A stretch of 64,000 nucleotides of DNA from the NCBI GenBank assembly GCA_013400975.1, contig WBMZ01006402.1:62001-126000 (forward strand), in the 5' to 3' direction. This document shows, in pieces, positions 23,561-36,745 of this stretch. Origin of the DNA: Atrichornis clamosus (Eukaryota; Chordata; Aves; Passeriformes; Menuridae). The translations under genes were made by a program, and so were the position numbers. The notes under the pieces are model-generated. The model did not search any database. It was given only the letters and a program-made list of their open reading frames with translations, and was not told the DNA's origin. Each line of letters begins with the position of its first letter. Position 1 is the first letter of the stretch.

Positions 23561-26500
23561 TATATAAGTTAGAAAAAGTAAAATTGGTGGGGCTAGTGCC
23601 ATCCTTCTCAGACTGCTGCATCGTTATAGCTGGGATCAGATACTGATAGGAACAATCTAGAAAGCCTCTGTGCCAAAACCCAGACAGGCATTCCGTGGAT
23701 AGAACAGCTTCTACCACAGCTTTCTACCACAGGAAAAGGAATGAAATGCTGAATTTCACAACCTTTCCTTCATGGGATTTTCATGGCAATAGATTAGCCG
23801 GGACATAGAGGCCTTCAAAATTATTTGACAAGTCACGTTCAACTCTGTGACAATTCACAGAAATGGACACCACTTTTGGTTCATTGTGAGAAGCTGTATT
23901 ACTGCCTTGACACACTTCTGTCTGGGAATGAAGCCCCTAATGCTTCATTCAAGGGATTTAATAACAATAGATAAAACTGTACATGACTTACAGAGAAGTA
24001 TTTCCTACTCTTATGGGAGTTAAATTTTTCCATAGTTAACATATACAGGTGTCCATGTGAGGTGTATGTAAGCCACAGATCACTTCTGTGGTTCTCTTAA
24101 AATACCCCTTGTTAAATCAGTAAGAATGCACAAGTGAAATATTTTGCTAGATATTATCACATTTTCAAGCCAGTAAGAACTCCTAACACAAGTGTTCCAA
24201 GCAACTTGCTGCTGCAATGTGGTCCCAGACTGTGCTGCTCCATCGTCACTGCAAGATTTCCTGCTGGAATATTTCCTTGCTTTGTCTGTTCATGCTGACC
24301 AGGTAGCAAGACTGACTGTCAAAGAATCAATGCTGCCCTGCATTTCCCACTGGCAATAGAGAACAGCCAGCCAAGAAAGTGTCCAAGAAGTTCACTTCAT
24401 TCTTAACATGACAAAAAAAGCTGCCTGCTCACAATGCATGGGGACACTTTCCTTTTACTCTCAAGCAAACTAGCTGACACTTGCTATTTTAACATACTGT
24501 GTCCAAGAAAACATGGGCATGAAAGTGTTGGCTGGATGTTGTATATGAGCCTAGTTGAAAAAGTCCTAAAGGAATCAACCATATATCAAGATCCTTGACA
24601 TAAACAAAAGCTCTGATATTATTTCTTTTAAAAATGGTCAAGAAATCCTGATCCAAATGATGTGCTGACAACACTAATTGAATTCTTGGAAACCACTTTT
24701 AAACTTTTCCTAGAGAAGGCTTGAGGTGATTTTGCGTTCCTCACAAACAGCTAGTGTAACCGTCTCTGCTCTTTATCAACTATGAAACTTAACAGACTCT
24801 TGGATACTGTCACATCTGACCCTAGAATCTCCTTTTAACTCTTGTGATTTTAAGAACTTCACCAAAAGCACACTAATTTGAGCTGTCACTATCATGCTGT
24901 GCCGTCTCTAGGCACATGGTCTGGTTGAATGTAAGGTGCAACCAGCCAAAGATTTAATCCTTTCAAACTGTTATTCAGGGAGACTGGCTGATGAGGCTTG
25001 CAGGGTTCCTCATTGTTCTGCATGTCACTCCTCATCTGACTACTGCACACAGCCCCTGAAGCTGTCCCATTGGACAAGTTATCAAACCATGCCTCACTCG
25101 TCGCAACCCCAATCTATCTGAAGGATTGCAATACAAGCAGAAACAGGTTTTGGATTCATCTCTGACATCATCTACCTGGCATCCCTTTGCAGTGTATATG
25201 AGAGCGTATTTGCTCAAAGCTACGGAGCTGTGCCAAAGGCAGTCCCTCTGTTATCAAGGCTGCTGCACTTGACTCATTCAAAGCGCAGATTGCCAAAGGA
25301 TAAATTGGAACTGCTGTGTCAACTGGTTGACAAGACACCTGTCTTTCAGCTCTTCAGGGGCCTGTCTCCAGAGACTGGGACTATCACTGCATTCACAGCC
25401 TGGTAGCCCAAGATCAGCAAAGTCTTTACTCAAGTGTGTAATACTTCTATCTTGCTGAGGGTTCATAATGAGTCACAGACCTCACCACTCCTAAGAGAAA
25501 AGACTGCCAGTGACAAAGAAGCTAAATTTGTTTCCTTCAAATGGATAGTTATCACCTAAAACACAGGGCTTCAAGGTTTCAAGCAGTCTGAAACACCTAC
25601 GAGAAGTTGTGTTATGTGAGGGATGCTGTGACTTGTTTGTGCAAGCACAACTCCTGCCATGACGTGTTTCTCTACTTCTCCATTCAAGCAGAACCCAGAA
25701 AGACGGGGGCAGGGCAGGGAGGAGGAGGGGGAGAGTTGTTTATGGTGGTATTTTGCTTGTATTGCTGAGAAGTTACATTCACATACCCCAGGCTGCTTCT
25801 AGTCTCTGTGTTCTGTTCCACAAGCACAACAGTGTACATGCAGGAATCCACTGGCTCAAATATATGCAGAAAGCTGTTTTAGGGACAGCTTCTCTTTGCT
25901 TTACCCATGAATGACTTCTTAGTGGGATTATTCCACATGAATAAGGAAGGGTTATCTGGTCTGTAAGACCTGCTTTCTTTTGAGTCTTGCAAGGGAAACA
26001 GTGGAAACTCTATTGTTGAGTCACATAAAACTGGAACAGACAAGTTGCTACGGACAAGGCTGTGTCATTTAGACTCAAGCCCTCTGGTGCGAGTCATGTA
26101 GAAGGCCCTCTTGTTATGGGCATTTTCCCTTCCAAGGCCTCACAGTTACTAAAACTAGCAAAAGATTGTCTCTGTGTCCCCATGCAGCTGGCCAAACTGG
26201 AAGAAGACAGCCTACTCGTGGCTTCTCATTCCCCTTGGAGTGCTGAGCTCACTGTGAGGAGCAGGCAGGGAATATTCCCCTCCCCCACATTAAAAGGAAC
26301 AAGCAGCATTGCAAGGAGAAGTTTTTATTCATCCCTATCCCTTCCAGATAGCCATGTCTAGGAGAGGGAGATGTGAACCCCAAGAAGAGAATGGAAAAAA
26401 GCCCTAGGCTCCTGCAGAAGGGATGGAGGCGAGGTGACGTACAGGGCTATTGTTTTCACAACTCTAATTGAAACAACACCAGCTTCAGTCAGCTGTCTAG

Positions 26501-26984
26501 CACTCTAACCCTCCCAGCTTTAATTCTGCCTCCCCGCTTCTATCACAGGCCTCTGCGGTTGCAAAGAGCAGCTTATCAGGCAGTATCTATTTTCTTTCTG
26601 AATGTGTCAGTATATTCTTCAGTTAACCACCTCAGTGTCAAGGATCAGTCATACAGTCACCATATGTAAAGCAGACTCTGTTTTTTGATGACTAACTGCA
26701 GGCAGCACGCCCCTGAATGCTGACACCAAGATCATTTGTAGAACAGGCACACACAGAATTGCGCACTAGGCTTGACCATGCACTGGCGCAAACACTTTTC
26801 CCTGGGTTTATGGTGATCTGTGCTCTGATGGTTTCAATAGCAAGGAACAGGCCAGTGGTCCTTAGTAACTTGGTAGACCTAGCAGCCAATCTGCTGGGAA
26901 CTGGGAAGAGTTTAAAGCAGCAGCTACAGCAAGGAGTTAAAAATCATTAAGCTCATTCTAAAAGCCTGGCTGAAGGGCTGGTGC
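23561..26984. other. Non-coding stretch, no supported gene
   Basis: About 3.4 kb of mixed composition. Short frames around 24489-25466 lie on both strands and have no recognised product. A (G/A)-rich run lies near 25701-25735. No repeat family recognised. Confidence 0.55.
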
Positions 26985-26987
26985 ACT

Positions 26988-27072
26988 GTTTGGGTTTGAA
27001 TTAGTCACTTGACCTCTGTTTGTTTTATTCATCCCAGCTGGAGAACTGGGCATAAAAACAGACCCTTGCCAC
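26988..27072 (+). repeat. Probable MIR SINE fragment
   Basis: TGGGTTTGAA, then TTAGTCACTTGACCTCTGTT, then a pyrimidine stretch and GAGAACTGGGCATAAAAAC follow the sense MIR consensus ('aagtcacttaacctctgtttgcctc...aaaatggggataataa'). The copy is short and diverged. Confidence 0.5.
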
Positions 27073-27884
27073 AAATCTATAGCAGATTAAAGGAGGGAAA
27101 ACAGAGCACACTAAGAGAAAGAACAAAATCCACTTCACAGTATTTTCATCAGTATAATAGCTGTGGGCTTCAGGTAGAGCGTTAAAAGTGTCTCTCTGAC
27201 TTAGGATGCAGTTTCTCAAGAAACAGGGGTTAGTGCAGATATCTGACCAGCATGCACAAGGCAATTACATGATGAGGTACTAAATATTTCACCCTAAACT
27301 CGCCTTATGCTGCATTCAGACCTGAAACCGAACCATATTAATGAAGGTCCAGATGCACCATGGCCCAAGATGTTTGAACAAAATGTGTAGCTCTGCTGGA
27401 TACACTCACTTTTTTTGATCCTGGAAATCTTATCAAGGGAGAATTTGGGAACTTTGGAGATTTGTCCAGGGTTTCTACATCTTCAGCCCCGTTAGAGCAA
27501 TACAACTCTTTCAGCAAGTTGTGGATAAAAGTACTGTCACCACAGAGCCATTGTGATGAACAAGAACAGCATAAGAATGTAAATGATATACAAATGTACT
27601 GAAAGACAGCTGGAAAAACCCCATTCAGAAGCAAGAACCAATGATATAATGGAGGATTAATTTCTGCAATACTGTTTGTATTCACTTTTCATATTTTCAA
27701 GGAGGTGAGTTTACTCTTGTTTGTTTCTTGTTTTGTTTTACTGCCATCTTCCCATTTGCCTCTCTGCAGATAGTATTGCTGTAGCATCTGGGCAGACTTT
27801 AAAACTCCACAAGTCTTTTCAAGGACATGCACATCCAAACAACTTCTTCGGGGGGTTTACTTTAATTTAAATAGGTGGGATTAA

Positions 27885-27917
27885 TTCAAATAAATAAATA
27901 AATGTATTAAATAAATG
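27885..27917. repeat. (AAAT)n microsatellite, imperfect
   Basis: A run of AAAT units (TTCAAATAAATAAATAAATG followed by TATTAAATAAATG), interrupted once. It may be length-variable. Confidence 0.85.
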
Positions 27918-29989
27918 TTTTCTGCACCCGTTATTGGGTCATGCCACTACACTTAATTCTAAATAAACTTAGTTTAAGCTGACTGACCTCAGGATCTCTT
28001 TGAAGTCAATAACACATGGTCACTGCTTACAACTGAACACTTGCTAGTGCTCAAGAAGTAGAACCTGTCTCTGTGCTGTGGATGAGTTCATGGACCAAGT
28101 GTCACGGACCAAACTCCTACTGAAGCCTACCCAGAAGGCTGACATGGAATTCAGCCAAAGTTGACTCCCTGTGCCAGGTACAGTGCCGTCACCATCACTA
28201 CCCGTAACAAAGATAGATAAAACCAAACTGGCAGGTGGAGAATGGATTTTTCTACATATTTCTTTTGCACCAACATACAATGCTCTAGTCCTGGCAAGCA
28301 TCACATAGTGATATTACCAACAACATCAAATCCCTTTGCCTAAGAAAAAGGTAAGTATGGAAATCTTACTCGCATGCACACCATAAAATTTTAAAATTAT
28401 AGCATAATAAAATTATTGCAAGTTCTAACTGTTGAAAATGACCTTTTATATTTAATACAAAATAATTTACTTATTACATATGATGAAATTCAGGTAATCT
28501 GAGAAACTCAGAAAGGTGTTCTTGAATTTCTCTCCCTCAGGCTACTCATAAACAAAATGATGTACAACTTTGGAAACTTTATTTCAAAATCATTATAGAC
28601 CCTCATTTTTAAGAGCTATTCAGAAGCAAATTCCAGTAGAAGACTTAGAAGCCTTCTTTTCAGCAAAATTTGTTTCAGAAACTCTTGTCCTTCTAGCACA
28701 GTTTTACCCATCTAGATATATAACAATCTGCCAGGCATTGCATTTACCTGGTTTATTTACTCCTTTTGACAATTTAAACTATGAGATGATGGAAATAGAG
28801 CAAAACTATTTTGGGTAGTATACGAAGGACACATCTTCCAAGGAGTTTCCTGCAGACAGGTGGTGATGACCAGAGAACAGCACACCAGCACATCATTTGG
28901 GTGATTCTGCATGCAAGTAGGTGCACTCTGTTACTGGATTTACACATGCAGAAGGAAGACATTTTCGTAGATTTATCCGCTAGGGCCATACCAGAAAATC
29001 TATTCTCAAAATGGCTAGGGAGAAAATCAAAAATCAACATTTTTTTCCAACTTTTACTTTTAAAACTTTATGTTCAGAATAATGGATGATACTACAGCTC
29101 CAACATGGAAGCAATCTACTCCATGATGCTTATCTGCACATGACTTTATCAAGTTACAATGGTATAATTAGACAGAGGCTACTTATTCAGAGCTTTGCCT
29201 TTGGGAATCCCATATTCAGCCAAAACAGACTTCAGCATGTAAGTCTAGTCTTGAATCTCTCTGCTGAGTCAGCCATGAAGGACCAATAAATGCTTATTGG
29301 AAGTGAGATTCCAGACCACTTTGGCTGAGTTACAACTCAAAACAATAGTTCTTTCTTCCCTTTTACCCTTCATTTCACACTCGTCTCACTGACAAGTTAG
29401 CCTGGAATGCCCATCCAGGTTACCATCCTCAGCTGCTGGCCCCATTCTGTACAGGGTACATGTAGCTCAGGAATCAGTTTCCAAAATCCTACATCCCTGT
29501 GATATGAACATGGTGGTCACAGGGAATCCCTCATCAGAGCTGTTAACAGTTCCTGGGCTGATTCGGGAGCAGAACAAGACTGAGAAGAACAGATAGCTGG
29601 GGTCAGTAGCAACACCTGTTCCATGTCTGAATTGTCTCCATCAGCCTATCACTCCCTTGGGACTCATAAATCATCCATCTTTCCCTCAAACGTACATACT
29701 TCTAATGTGATCCTGTCCTCACATTGGCTAAACTTAGAGCAACATCGACTGATACCACATAAAAAGAAGACCTGATGACTAAGGGAATAAAATGTATTTG
29801 TGCCTGTGTTGGTATAAATGGCAGGAATCTCTTCCCTGTGTTCTTTCATGGCAGCTTTACCAAGGTGCAACTCCTTAAAGCCAATACACACAGTCTTAAC
29901 ACATCTATTCCCAAAGCCGTGGCATTTTAAACATAATGATTTCCAAAACTCCAATCAATCATTAAAAATTACAAGCAAACATAAACAAG
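27918..29989. other. Non-coding stretch, no supported gene
   Basis: AT-rich sequence with an AT-only patch near 28380-28480. Frames at 28570-29289 on plus and 28774-29040 on minus overlap and have no recognised product. Confidence 0.55.
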
Positions 29990-30213
29990 ATATATATGGC
30001 CCTGGATTGCCTCCAGAGGCCTGTGGTACACTGCAGGCAGAGGATAATGTAATTAAATATGGGCAGTCTGCCGACTACTCGCTGTCAGTTTTGGCCGGAT
30101 GCGAGCTGAAGAAGTTTGCCCTATTGCAAACATTTGTTTTGCAGCGCTACAACTTAATTGAGCTTGGAAAGCTTCTGCAGGCATTAACAATGGCTTACCT
30201 CACTAATGAGTAG
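29990..30213. promoter_or_regulatory. Possible conserved non-coding element
   Basis: Five CpGs survive in otherwise CpG-poor DNA (CTGCCGACTACTCGCTG, GGCCGGATGCGAGCTG, CAGCGCTAC). AT-rich factor-like motifs accompany them (TTAATTGAGC, GCAAACATTTG, CATTAACAATGG). A 131-codon plus frame (29818-30213) runs through it but has no recognised product. A conserved enhancer or exon is possible; this is inference from composition. Confidence 0.3.
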
Positions 30214-33002
30214 GGATAATATGACCACTTTGTCTCGGTGGGCAAAATCCACCCTTATATTCCTTTTGTACCCTCACAAGTGAAGTAGGCACTTTTGGAT
30301 ACGTGTGCTTGCAGAAAAAAAGAGAGTGATAAAATAGCTTAGAATAGTTCCCTGCACTGAAAATGTACTGCTGTGAGGAAGACCTTGGCTCCATATGAAT
30401 TGCTACATGATAAATGGAATATGTAGGTACAATTTGCCCAAAAATCAATGGGGAACTTCCTCTACACTGTTGATGCTCACTTCCTTTCTGAAGTTGCTTA
30501 GCCACCTATATCAGAAGAGATCCAGCCCAGGGAATCACAAAAGGGCTACTGAAATATCCTTTTGCAATAGGCCATTTTGTACTCGGTGACAATACAGGGC
30601 AGATATGAGCGATCTCTTTGCTACTGTAAGCCAGATGAGACTGAATAGTTGCTTATCTGCTCTACAGAATGGGATCAAAAGGTCTCCCTTTAAAATCCCA
30701 TGAAAGACGGCAGTTCCAGAGAGTGGCTGAAGCTCCCTAAGTATGACATTTTGCCAGACTATGGCTGGGTTTTGAAAAAAAAAAAAGACCCCGCGTATTT
30801 GTCTCTTAGAAGGTCTTTTCACAGTCCTCAGTCTTATACTTGAACACACACAATGAAGGCAGGCACAGGAAGGAGACTTGGCTTGAGTTTAGGATTCCCT
30901 GGTGGCTGGGACTTCAGGCTTATTTTCATTCTATCTGACTTGTGTGCTGTAATTGCACTGGGGCTGCAGATGACAAATTAACTTATATTTGCCACTATTT
31001 ACAGGTATTTGTTTGGAATCAGGGGGTGATTTTTTTGCACACACGGATGTGTCAAGCATGTGTGAACTTCACATTTCATAAGGTTAACATTAATCAATGC
31101 ACCTGGGAGATGACATAGCCTGCAGCCCATTGCCTGTAAGAAGTGGATTCTGGAAAGCCTTGTCTGTGTCATGTAGAGAATATGGCATAAGGTTCACACA
31201 TAAAATGCATCCTTAACAATACTGCCAAGACATATTTGGAATGAACAGGGCAGACAGTTCAAAGCTAATCTGCTCTCCAGCAACACTCAAGGAGAACATC
31301 CTGCTGTTTATATACATAAGAGATACCAAGAACAGATAGTGTCTGCACCTGGTTTGCTTCTGACTCTCCCAGGTGATTTGCCACATGACTCGTCTGGGTG
31401 GAGGACAGCAAGAAAACCATCAGTAAGATCCCTATAAGTAGGTGAGAAAACAAACAGCAGCCTTTTTCCTATCATGCATGAAAGGCAGCCCACGTACCAC
31501 TCTTACCTTGAATAACTGAAACAGGAAGGCATTTGACTTTGTTTAGCCTTTGACAGGCAAAGAAGTTCTGCTCCCAGCTCAGGCCAGGCCTGGGGCCCTC
31601 TTGAGACCTCTTTGAAGCAGTAGCATCACAGGCAAGTAGAGTATCAAGGTAAACCTATACACTGAGTCCCAGAGCAAAAACCATACCTGGCAGAGGGCCT
31701 TGGAGCAGGCAGCTCCAGATCAGAAGCCATGCATCATTCCTGTTCTGTATCAAGTTTTAGAAAGAGCCTTTAGCAAGTTACCCTACATGCATCTGCTACT
31801 TACGCACGTACATAGACACACGTAAGAGCAGTTATAAACATCTAACTAGTTACCGACTTCGACAGCAGACAACAGATAATCAGGTATTTAAAAAACACTA
31901 CAGCTACCCTGTGTGGGCAGTGGACTCTTTTCTGAAATATGTACCTAAACTCTGATGTCTAGGACACACCCACACTGAGAGCTAAACACTGACTTCAGGA
32001 AACAATAGGACATTTATTTTGACACATTTCTCAGTCACTCTTCCAGCCTAGGACACATGACACAAAAGGCCAAAAAATTGCAGCAACTAAGAATATACAG
32101 AGCACAGGTGAAAGACATCCTTGTGGTTGGTGCAACTGGGCACAAAGTGGCTTTGGAATAAGAAAGGAAAAAGTAGATGTGAAACAAAGCTCACTGTTTT
32201 CCATTGCCTTCCTAAACACATACACGTTCTGCATTAAGTGTGACTGAAATGAGTATTAATCTCTATTAATTATTCCTTTCCCTATACTTTGAATAAAAAT
32301 TTAATTCAGTAGCTTAGGAACTGTTAGTAAATGAACGTTACTGGGCTCCTGGACACCTGTATCTCTCTAAACAAACAAAAGTACAGATAGAAAAGAGAAA
32401 GAGAAACTGTTGTTTTCCAAATTATCAAGAAAACATTTGGTTCAAATTTTGATGAAGGCTCAGTTTGGCTTTGCTGTTTGAACATGTTAGTGATAATGGA
32501 CACTTCGTGCAATAGTGGCGACAACATTCCTTGTGAATGTAGGCATGTATTTTTCCTTGCAAAAATGAATTTTTCCAAGTCCTACAAAAACAGGAACTGC
32601 CATGTTTACTGTCTTAGAAGCTGATGACAGCTTTTTATTATATACTCATTCTTCAGCAGTGTATTCTGACCTCAGCTGGACCCTTTGAGCTTAATACCAT
32701 AGAGAAAAAGAGTAAATTATAGTTCCTGTCTGCCAGACGCATCTCAGTAAGATCCAACCTCTCCAGTCATGCCTACTCCTAAGATAAGGAAAGAGCACCA
32801 CATATCATGGGGTCTCCAGCTTCTCACAAGTTGTACATGCAGTTTCCACAGATAAGTTCCAGTAACTCTTCCTGCACATAGGAGAGAACAGTGTGGGTCA
32901 CTTGAACAAGAACAGCTTCTATTTCTCCCTACTGCTCCCTTTCACAAAAGCCCCAGTATAAAGCTGTGGCTGAGTGAATTTTCATGATCCATTCATGGGT
33001 TT
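30214..33002. other. Non-coding stretch, no supported gene
   Basis: No repeat or exon recognised. Short overlapping frames around 30395-30849 lack splice context and products. Confidence 0.55.
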
Positions 33003-33362
33003 GTACAGCCTAGAAAAGAGAAGGTTTAGGGGTCATCTAATTGCAGCCTTCCTGAAGGGAGTCTGCAAGAAAGATGAAGAGGAGCTTTTACAAGAGCATG
33101 TAGTGTAAGAGCAAGGGGGAACGGCTTCAAACTGAAAGAGTGTAGGTTTAGATTACATATTAGGAAATAATTCTTCACTGTGAAGGTTGTGAGACACAGG
33201 AACAGGTTGCTCAGAGGATGGCCCATTCCTGGGAGTGTTGAAGGCCAGATTGAATGGGGCTCTGAGTGATCTGGTCTGGTGAAAGCCCCACAGCAGGGAG
33301 GTTGGAACTACGTGATCTTTAAGGCCTCTTCCAACCCAGGCTGTTCTATGATCCTATGATTT
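33003..33362 (+). mobile_element. CR1 LINE, 3' end fragment
   Basis: About 360 bp matching the avian CR1 3' region in sense orientation. It opens with AGCCTAGAAAAGAGAAGGTT, followed by the GGTCATCTAATTGCAGCC block, AACGGCTTCAAACTGAAAGA, the GAACAGGTTGCTCAGAGGAT block, and TTCCAACCCAGGC. It ends CTGTTCTATGATCCTATGAT, two copies of the terminal octamer. It is 5'-truncated with an intact 3' end, as expected for target-primed insertion. Divergence is moderate, and the coding tail is broken by frameshifts. Confidence 0.95.
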
Positions 33363-34984
33363 CTCATGGCCCAAAATCTGTAATTTGGGTGCCATGGTCT
33401 AAGGCATCAAGAGTGACAAGAGCATAGAGTTCTGTGCCATGGCAGAGGGATGGAAGACAAACAAATCACTTCTGTATAGCCTGACAGTATGCTTAGTCTA
33501 CATGGATGAGTATAAATCCAGATAACAGCAACAGGGAGCCTAACTCATCATCAAATTATTATGAAAGAGCAATCTCATTTCCTCTCACCATCTTGTCTAA
33601 TATTTCATTATTTGTTACTTCAGGGCTACTCACATGGCTTTCCAGGCTTGTAGACTAGGAAGAAAAAAAAAATCTTCCCACATAATATTATTGTTGTTGT
33701 TGATAAATGAAGAAAGAGAAAAAAACTAAGCACAAAGTTATGAGTCACCTGAATGCACTTAAGCCAGATGTAGAATTAAGAAACGGGCACTGACATGCAC
33801 TCATGAGAAAATAAAAAGTTGCTTTAGCTTCTTTCTAAAAGGAATGCTGCAGGGCAGTAGGACTAAGGGGAGTTTAAAAAATAAAAAGAGAATGGGGGAG
33901 GGGGGAGGCTTCTTAACATATAAATCACAGTGTCAAAATCCTTTTATCTTTTGGCGCCCAAATCTCTCATCTGCCTCAGCAAATGCTAAACAAGTCACTA
34001 GCAATTCTTTGTGAATTTTTAATTGGTGTTTTCACAACCTTATTCTTGATATTTCTAAGAGAAATTAGCAGATGTTCATGAGAGGAGTTTTACAGAGAGA
34101 AATTTTTCAGATAGGCTAGGGGTGACCCTGAGAAAGAGCTGGGTGTCCTGTACCTTAGTACTGGCTGCAACAAAACCTCCTGGCTTTTCTCAGCTTCAGA
34201 ATATACTTTACAGGACTGTAAAAGGTAGGCTGACATTGCCTACATTTGTGCAAGCATTAGATTTTATACACAGGGCCCACAGCACCTGGTCTCTAGTTTG
34301 TACACATCAAGGTCACAGCAAGACAGGAGTTTAACCCTTCTCCCTGGCACCAACACAAAACTCTGTTTTATATTGCTAGAATATGAAGAAAGAAGTGAAA
34401 ACTTTAGGATGTATAGTAAATAGTCTGCAACACAGCTCCAAAACCCTACTGATTTGACAGAAAGCTCCTTGAAAAGAGAAGTGTTTAGGTCTGGTCCTGG
34501 AAACTGCTTATGAATAGACAGGCAACAAACATCTCTTGGTAAGTTCTACAAAAATTGTGTTTTGTTCAAAAGTCAGAGAACAAAACTTGACAAATTTCAC
34601 ACTTCAGTTTCAAAGATGCCAAAGTGTTTTTTCCAAAATGTTTAAAACAAATTTTTCAATTGTCATTGTGCAGTGCCATTTTAATTTAAAGGTTGCCCTG
34701 TGTAAGAGTAAGAAAGAAAGCTAAATAGTCAAAAACTGAAATAAATCTTTATGTTTCAAGCTTAATGCAATTGTCAACGTTGACTTTAACACAAATTTTC
34801 TCATTTTGCTGTTACACCAAAAGAAAGAAAATAAACCATTTTATTTGACCTAACCCAATTTTAAGTCAGCCATTGGAAACACAATATCCATTATTGACCC
34901 TACTTGACTAAATGACAAAACCTCCTGTTGCTGGAACATGTTGGGTGCAAGAGAAACTTTTAAGGAAAAGGGAGGGTGTGAACT
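33363..34984. other. Non-coding stretch, low-complexity patches
   Basis: Simple patches include an ATTATTATTGTTGTTGTTG run near 33687 and a G-rich run near 33894-33907. No gene recognised. Confidence 0.55.
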
Positions 34985-35029
34985 CAGTACATTTTTGAGG
35001 TTGAGGTTTTGAGTACATTTTTTGAGGTT
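34985..35029. repeat. Direct duplication of about 18 bp
   Basis: AGTACATTTTTGAGGTT is followed nine bases later by AGTACATTTTTTGAGGTT, differing by one T. A local slippage duplication. Confidence 0.8.
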
Positions 35030-36229
35030 CCAAATACTGTATGGCTGAGCAGAAGTATGAAAGCAACCATTAAGCTGGAGCCAGGGCTGGATTACAGCAG
35101 CCAGAAACTCTGCTCATCATCTTACTGTCTCTTCTTCCCTGTTTGCCACTTCTGCACCACAGACTCAAACAGCAAGTTCCTCAGGACAGCAAACAATATT
35201 TTATTTTGTGTCTAGGCAGTATCTGCTTAGTCCATAATAAAGGCTCTTCAGCACAAAACTGTGCTGCCACAGGAAGAAAATTTTTCTCAAATGCAATATT
35301 GGCTCTCTTGTTCTAAAATAAATATGACAAGATGGTTGAAACAATTTTGTGCCCCTTTACCCTAGTGAAAATACAACTTTAAACAAAAGCAAAATCCTTA
35401 TTTTCTACAAGTTGCAGCATTTAGCACTTTAAAATGGAAGAGGAAGTCCAGGTCTGCACTACTGAATGGAGACACTATTGACCTGCCTCTGGGCTTTTGC
35501 TGGATGCATCTACTAGCTCTTCCTGTGAGCTCTGGTCATAGTGGAACTGTCCTCTACCAGGTCATCAGAAAAATAAGCTGTGGGGTTGAACAGGTATAGA
35601 GCAGCTACATAACTGGATCTGTCTCACTTGGATTTCTTAGTTCTAGCTGGCATCTCTGAAACCATGGATATTTGCTGAGAAGTTTTGGGCATGGTCAATG
35701 AAAATCTAACCAGGTATTGTGATTTTCAACAGGTACCTACCATCAAACCTAACTGAGAACAATATGATTCTGAGCAGTTCGTGTTCCCTAAGGCCATCAC
35801 CTTTCCCTCTCCTCACCTTACTCTTATCCAAGCTGTGCCTTAAATGGGCTCAAGAAAACAAAAAATCTACGTGTTTTAAAGTTTTTCTTCTTTTACTTCA
35901 CACCAGATTGAGAGAAGGGAAGGAAAGCATCCTGAAATATGAAAGAGCCTGTTTCTCACACATTAAAGAGACTATCATAACTGAAGAGGTTCTGACCAAG
36001 CAACTCCAGGTTTCCTGTGGTAGGGCATGAGCAGACTGTAGTGTCAGAGGCTGACAGGATGCCAGGAATCACCAGCAAACTTGCAACAGGGGTAGTAGCC
36101 AGTATATAGTGCGAAGTGTGTTCTTTGGTGCAAACAGTCCTGGAGGACTGAGAAATTGCCTAAGAAGTCTAAGCCATTTGAAGAGATTGTGGCATGTTAG
36201 AACCCACAGAAAATTGTTTCTTCAATGCA
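35030..36229. other. Non-coding stretch, nothing recognised
   Basis: A 103-codon plus frame (35719-36030) has no domain, no splice context and average composition. It is probably chance. Confidence 0.55.
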
Positions 36230-36485
36230 TTATTTATTGCTTTTCTGTATTTATATAATATCCAGCTTCCTGAGAGTAATTTGTTTTGGATTGTGTAACA
36301 CTGGGCAGAACATCAAACATATGTTAATCAGTGGTAATAAAACCCGGAGTTTTATGGTCACTGAGGTATTAAATATTGCTAATAAATTATAGGGCTAGCA
36401 TTTTAAATGAGCTATAGTTTGGAGAAGAGCAGTAACACCATGTCTGAGAGCATTAATTGCCATTGCCCGACTTCCTAATTACCAA
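36230..36485. promoter_or_regulatory. Possible conserved non-coding element
   Basis: AT-rich block with dense homeobox/POU-like words (TATGTTAATCAG, AATAAATTATAG, GCATTAATTGCC, CCTAATTACC) and two CpGs. It is free of repeats and open frames. Appearance resembles known vertebrate enhancers; no other support. Confidence 0.25.
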
Positions 36486-36565
36486 GAGTTTCAAATATGT
36501 TTTTAAACCAATATATCAGTCTCTGTTATACTTGCAATGAAATACAGCTGCATTTGAAAAACTAC

Positions 36566-36745
36566 AATAGCGCTAAGTATTTCACCCCTTCAAAGCACTC
36601 TGTGGACATGAAAACACAGTACCTCTGTGAAGCAGTTAATTATTACTATCCCCATTTTATACATAGGGGAAGCAGAAGTGCAGAAAGGTTAAAAGTCTCT
36701 ACTGAGACCACCCAGTTTGTTAGAGTCAGGGCTTGCATGAAGAGG
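36566..36745 (-). repeat. MIR SINE
   Basis: The plus strand shows the MIR antisense consensus in order: a degraded AGCGCTAAGTATTTCA start, TTATTACTATCCCCATTTTA, CATAGGGGAAGCAGAAGTGC, AGAAAGGTTAAAAGTCTCTA, and AGAGTCAGGGCTTGCATGA. These correspond to 'attattatccccattttacagatggggaaactgaggcacagagaggttaag' and the tRNA-like part. An old fossil copy. Confidence 0.82.
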
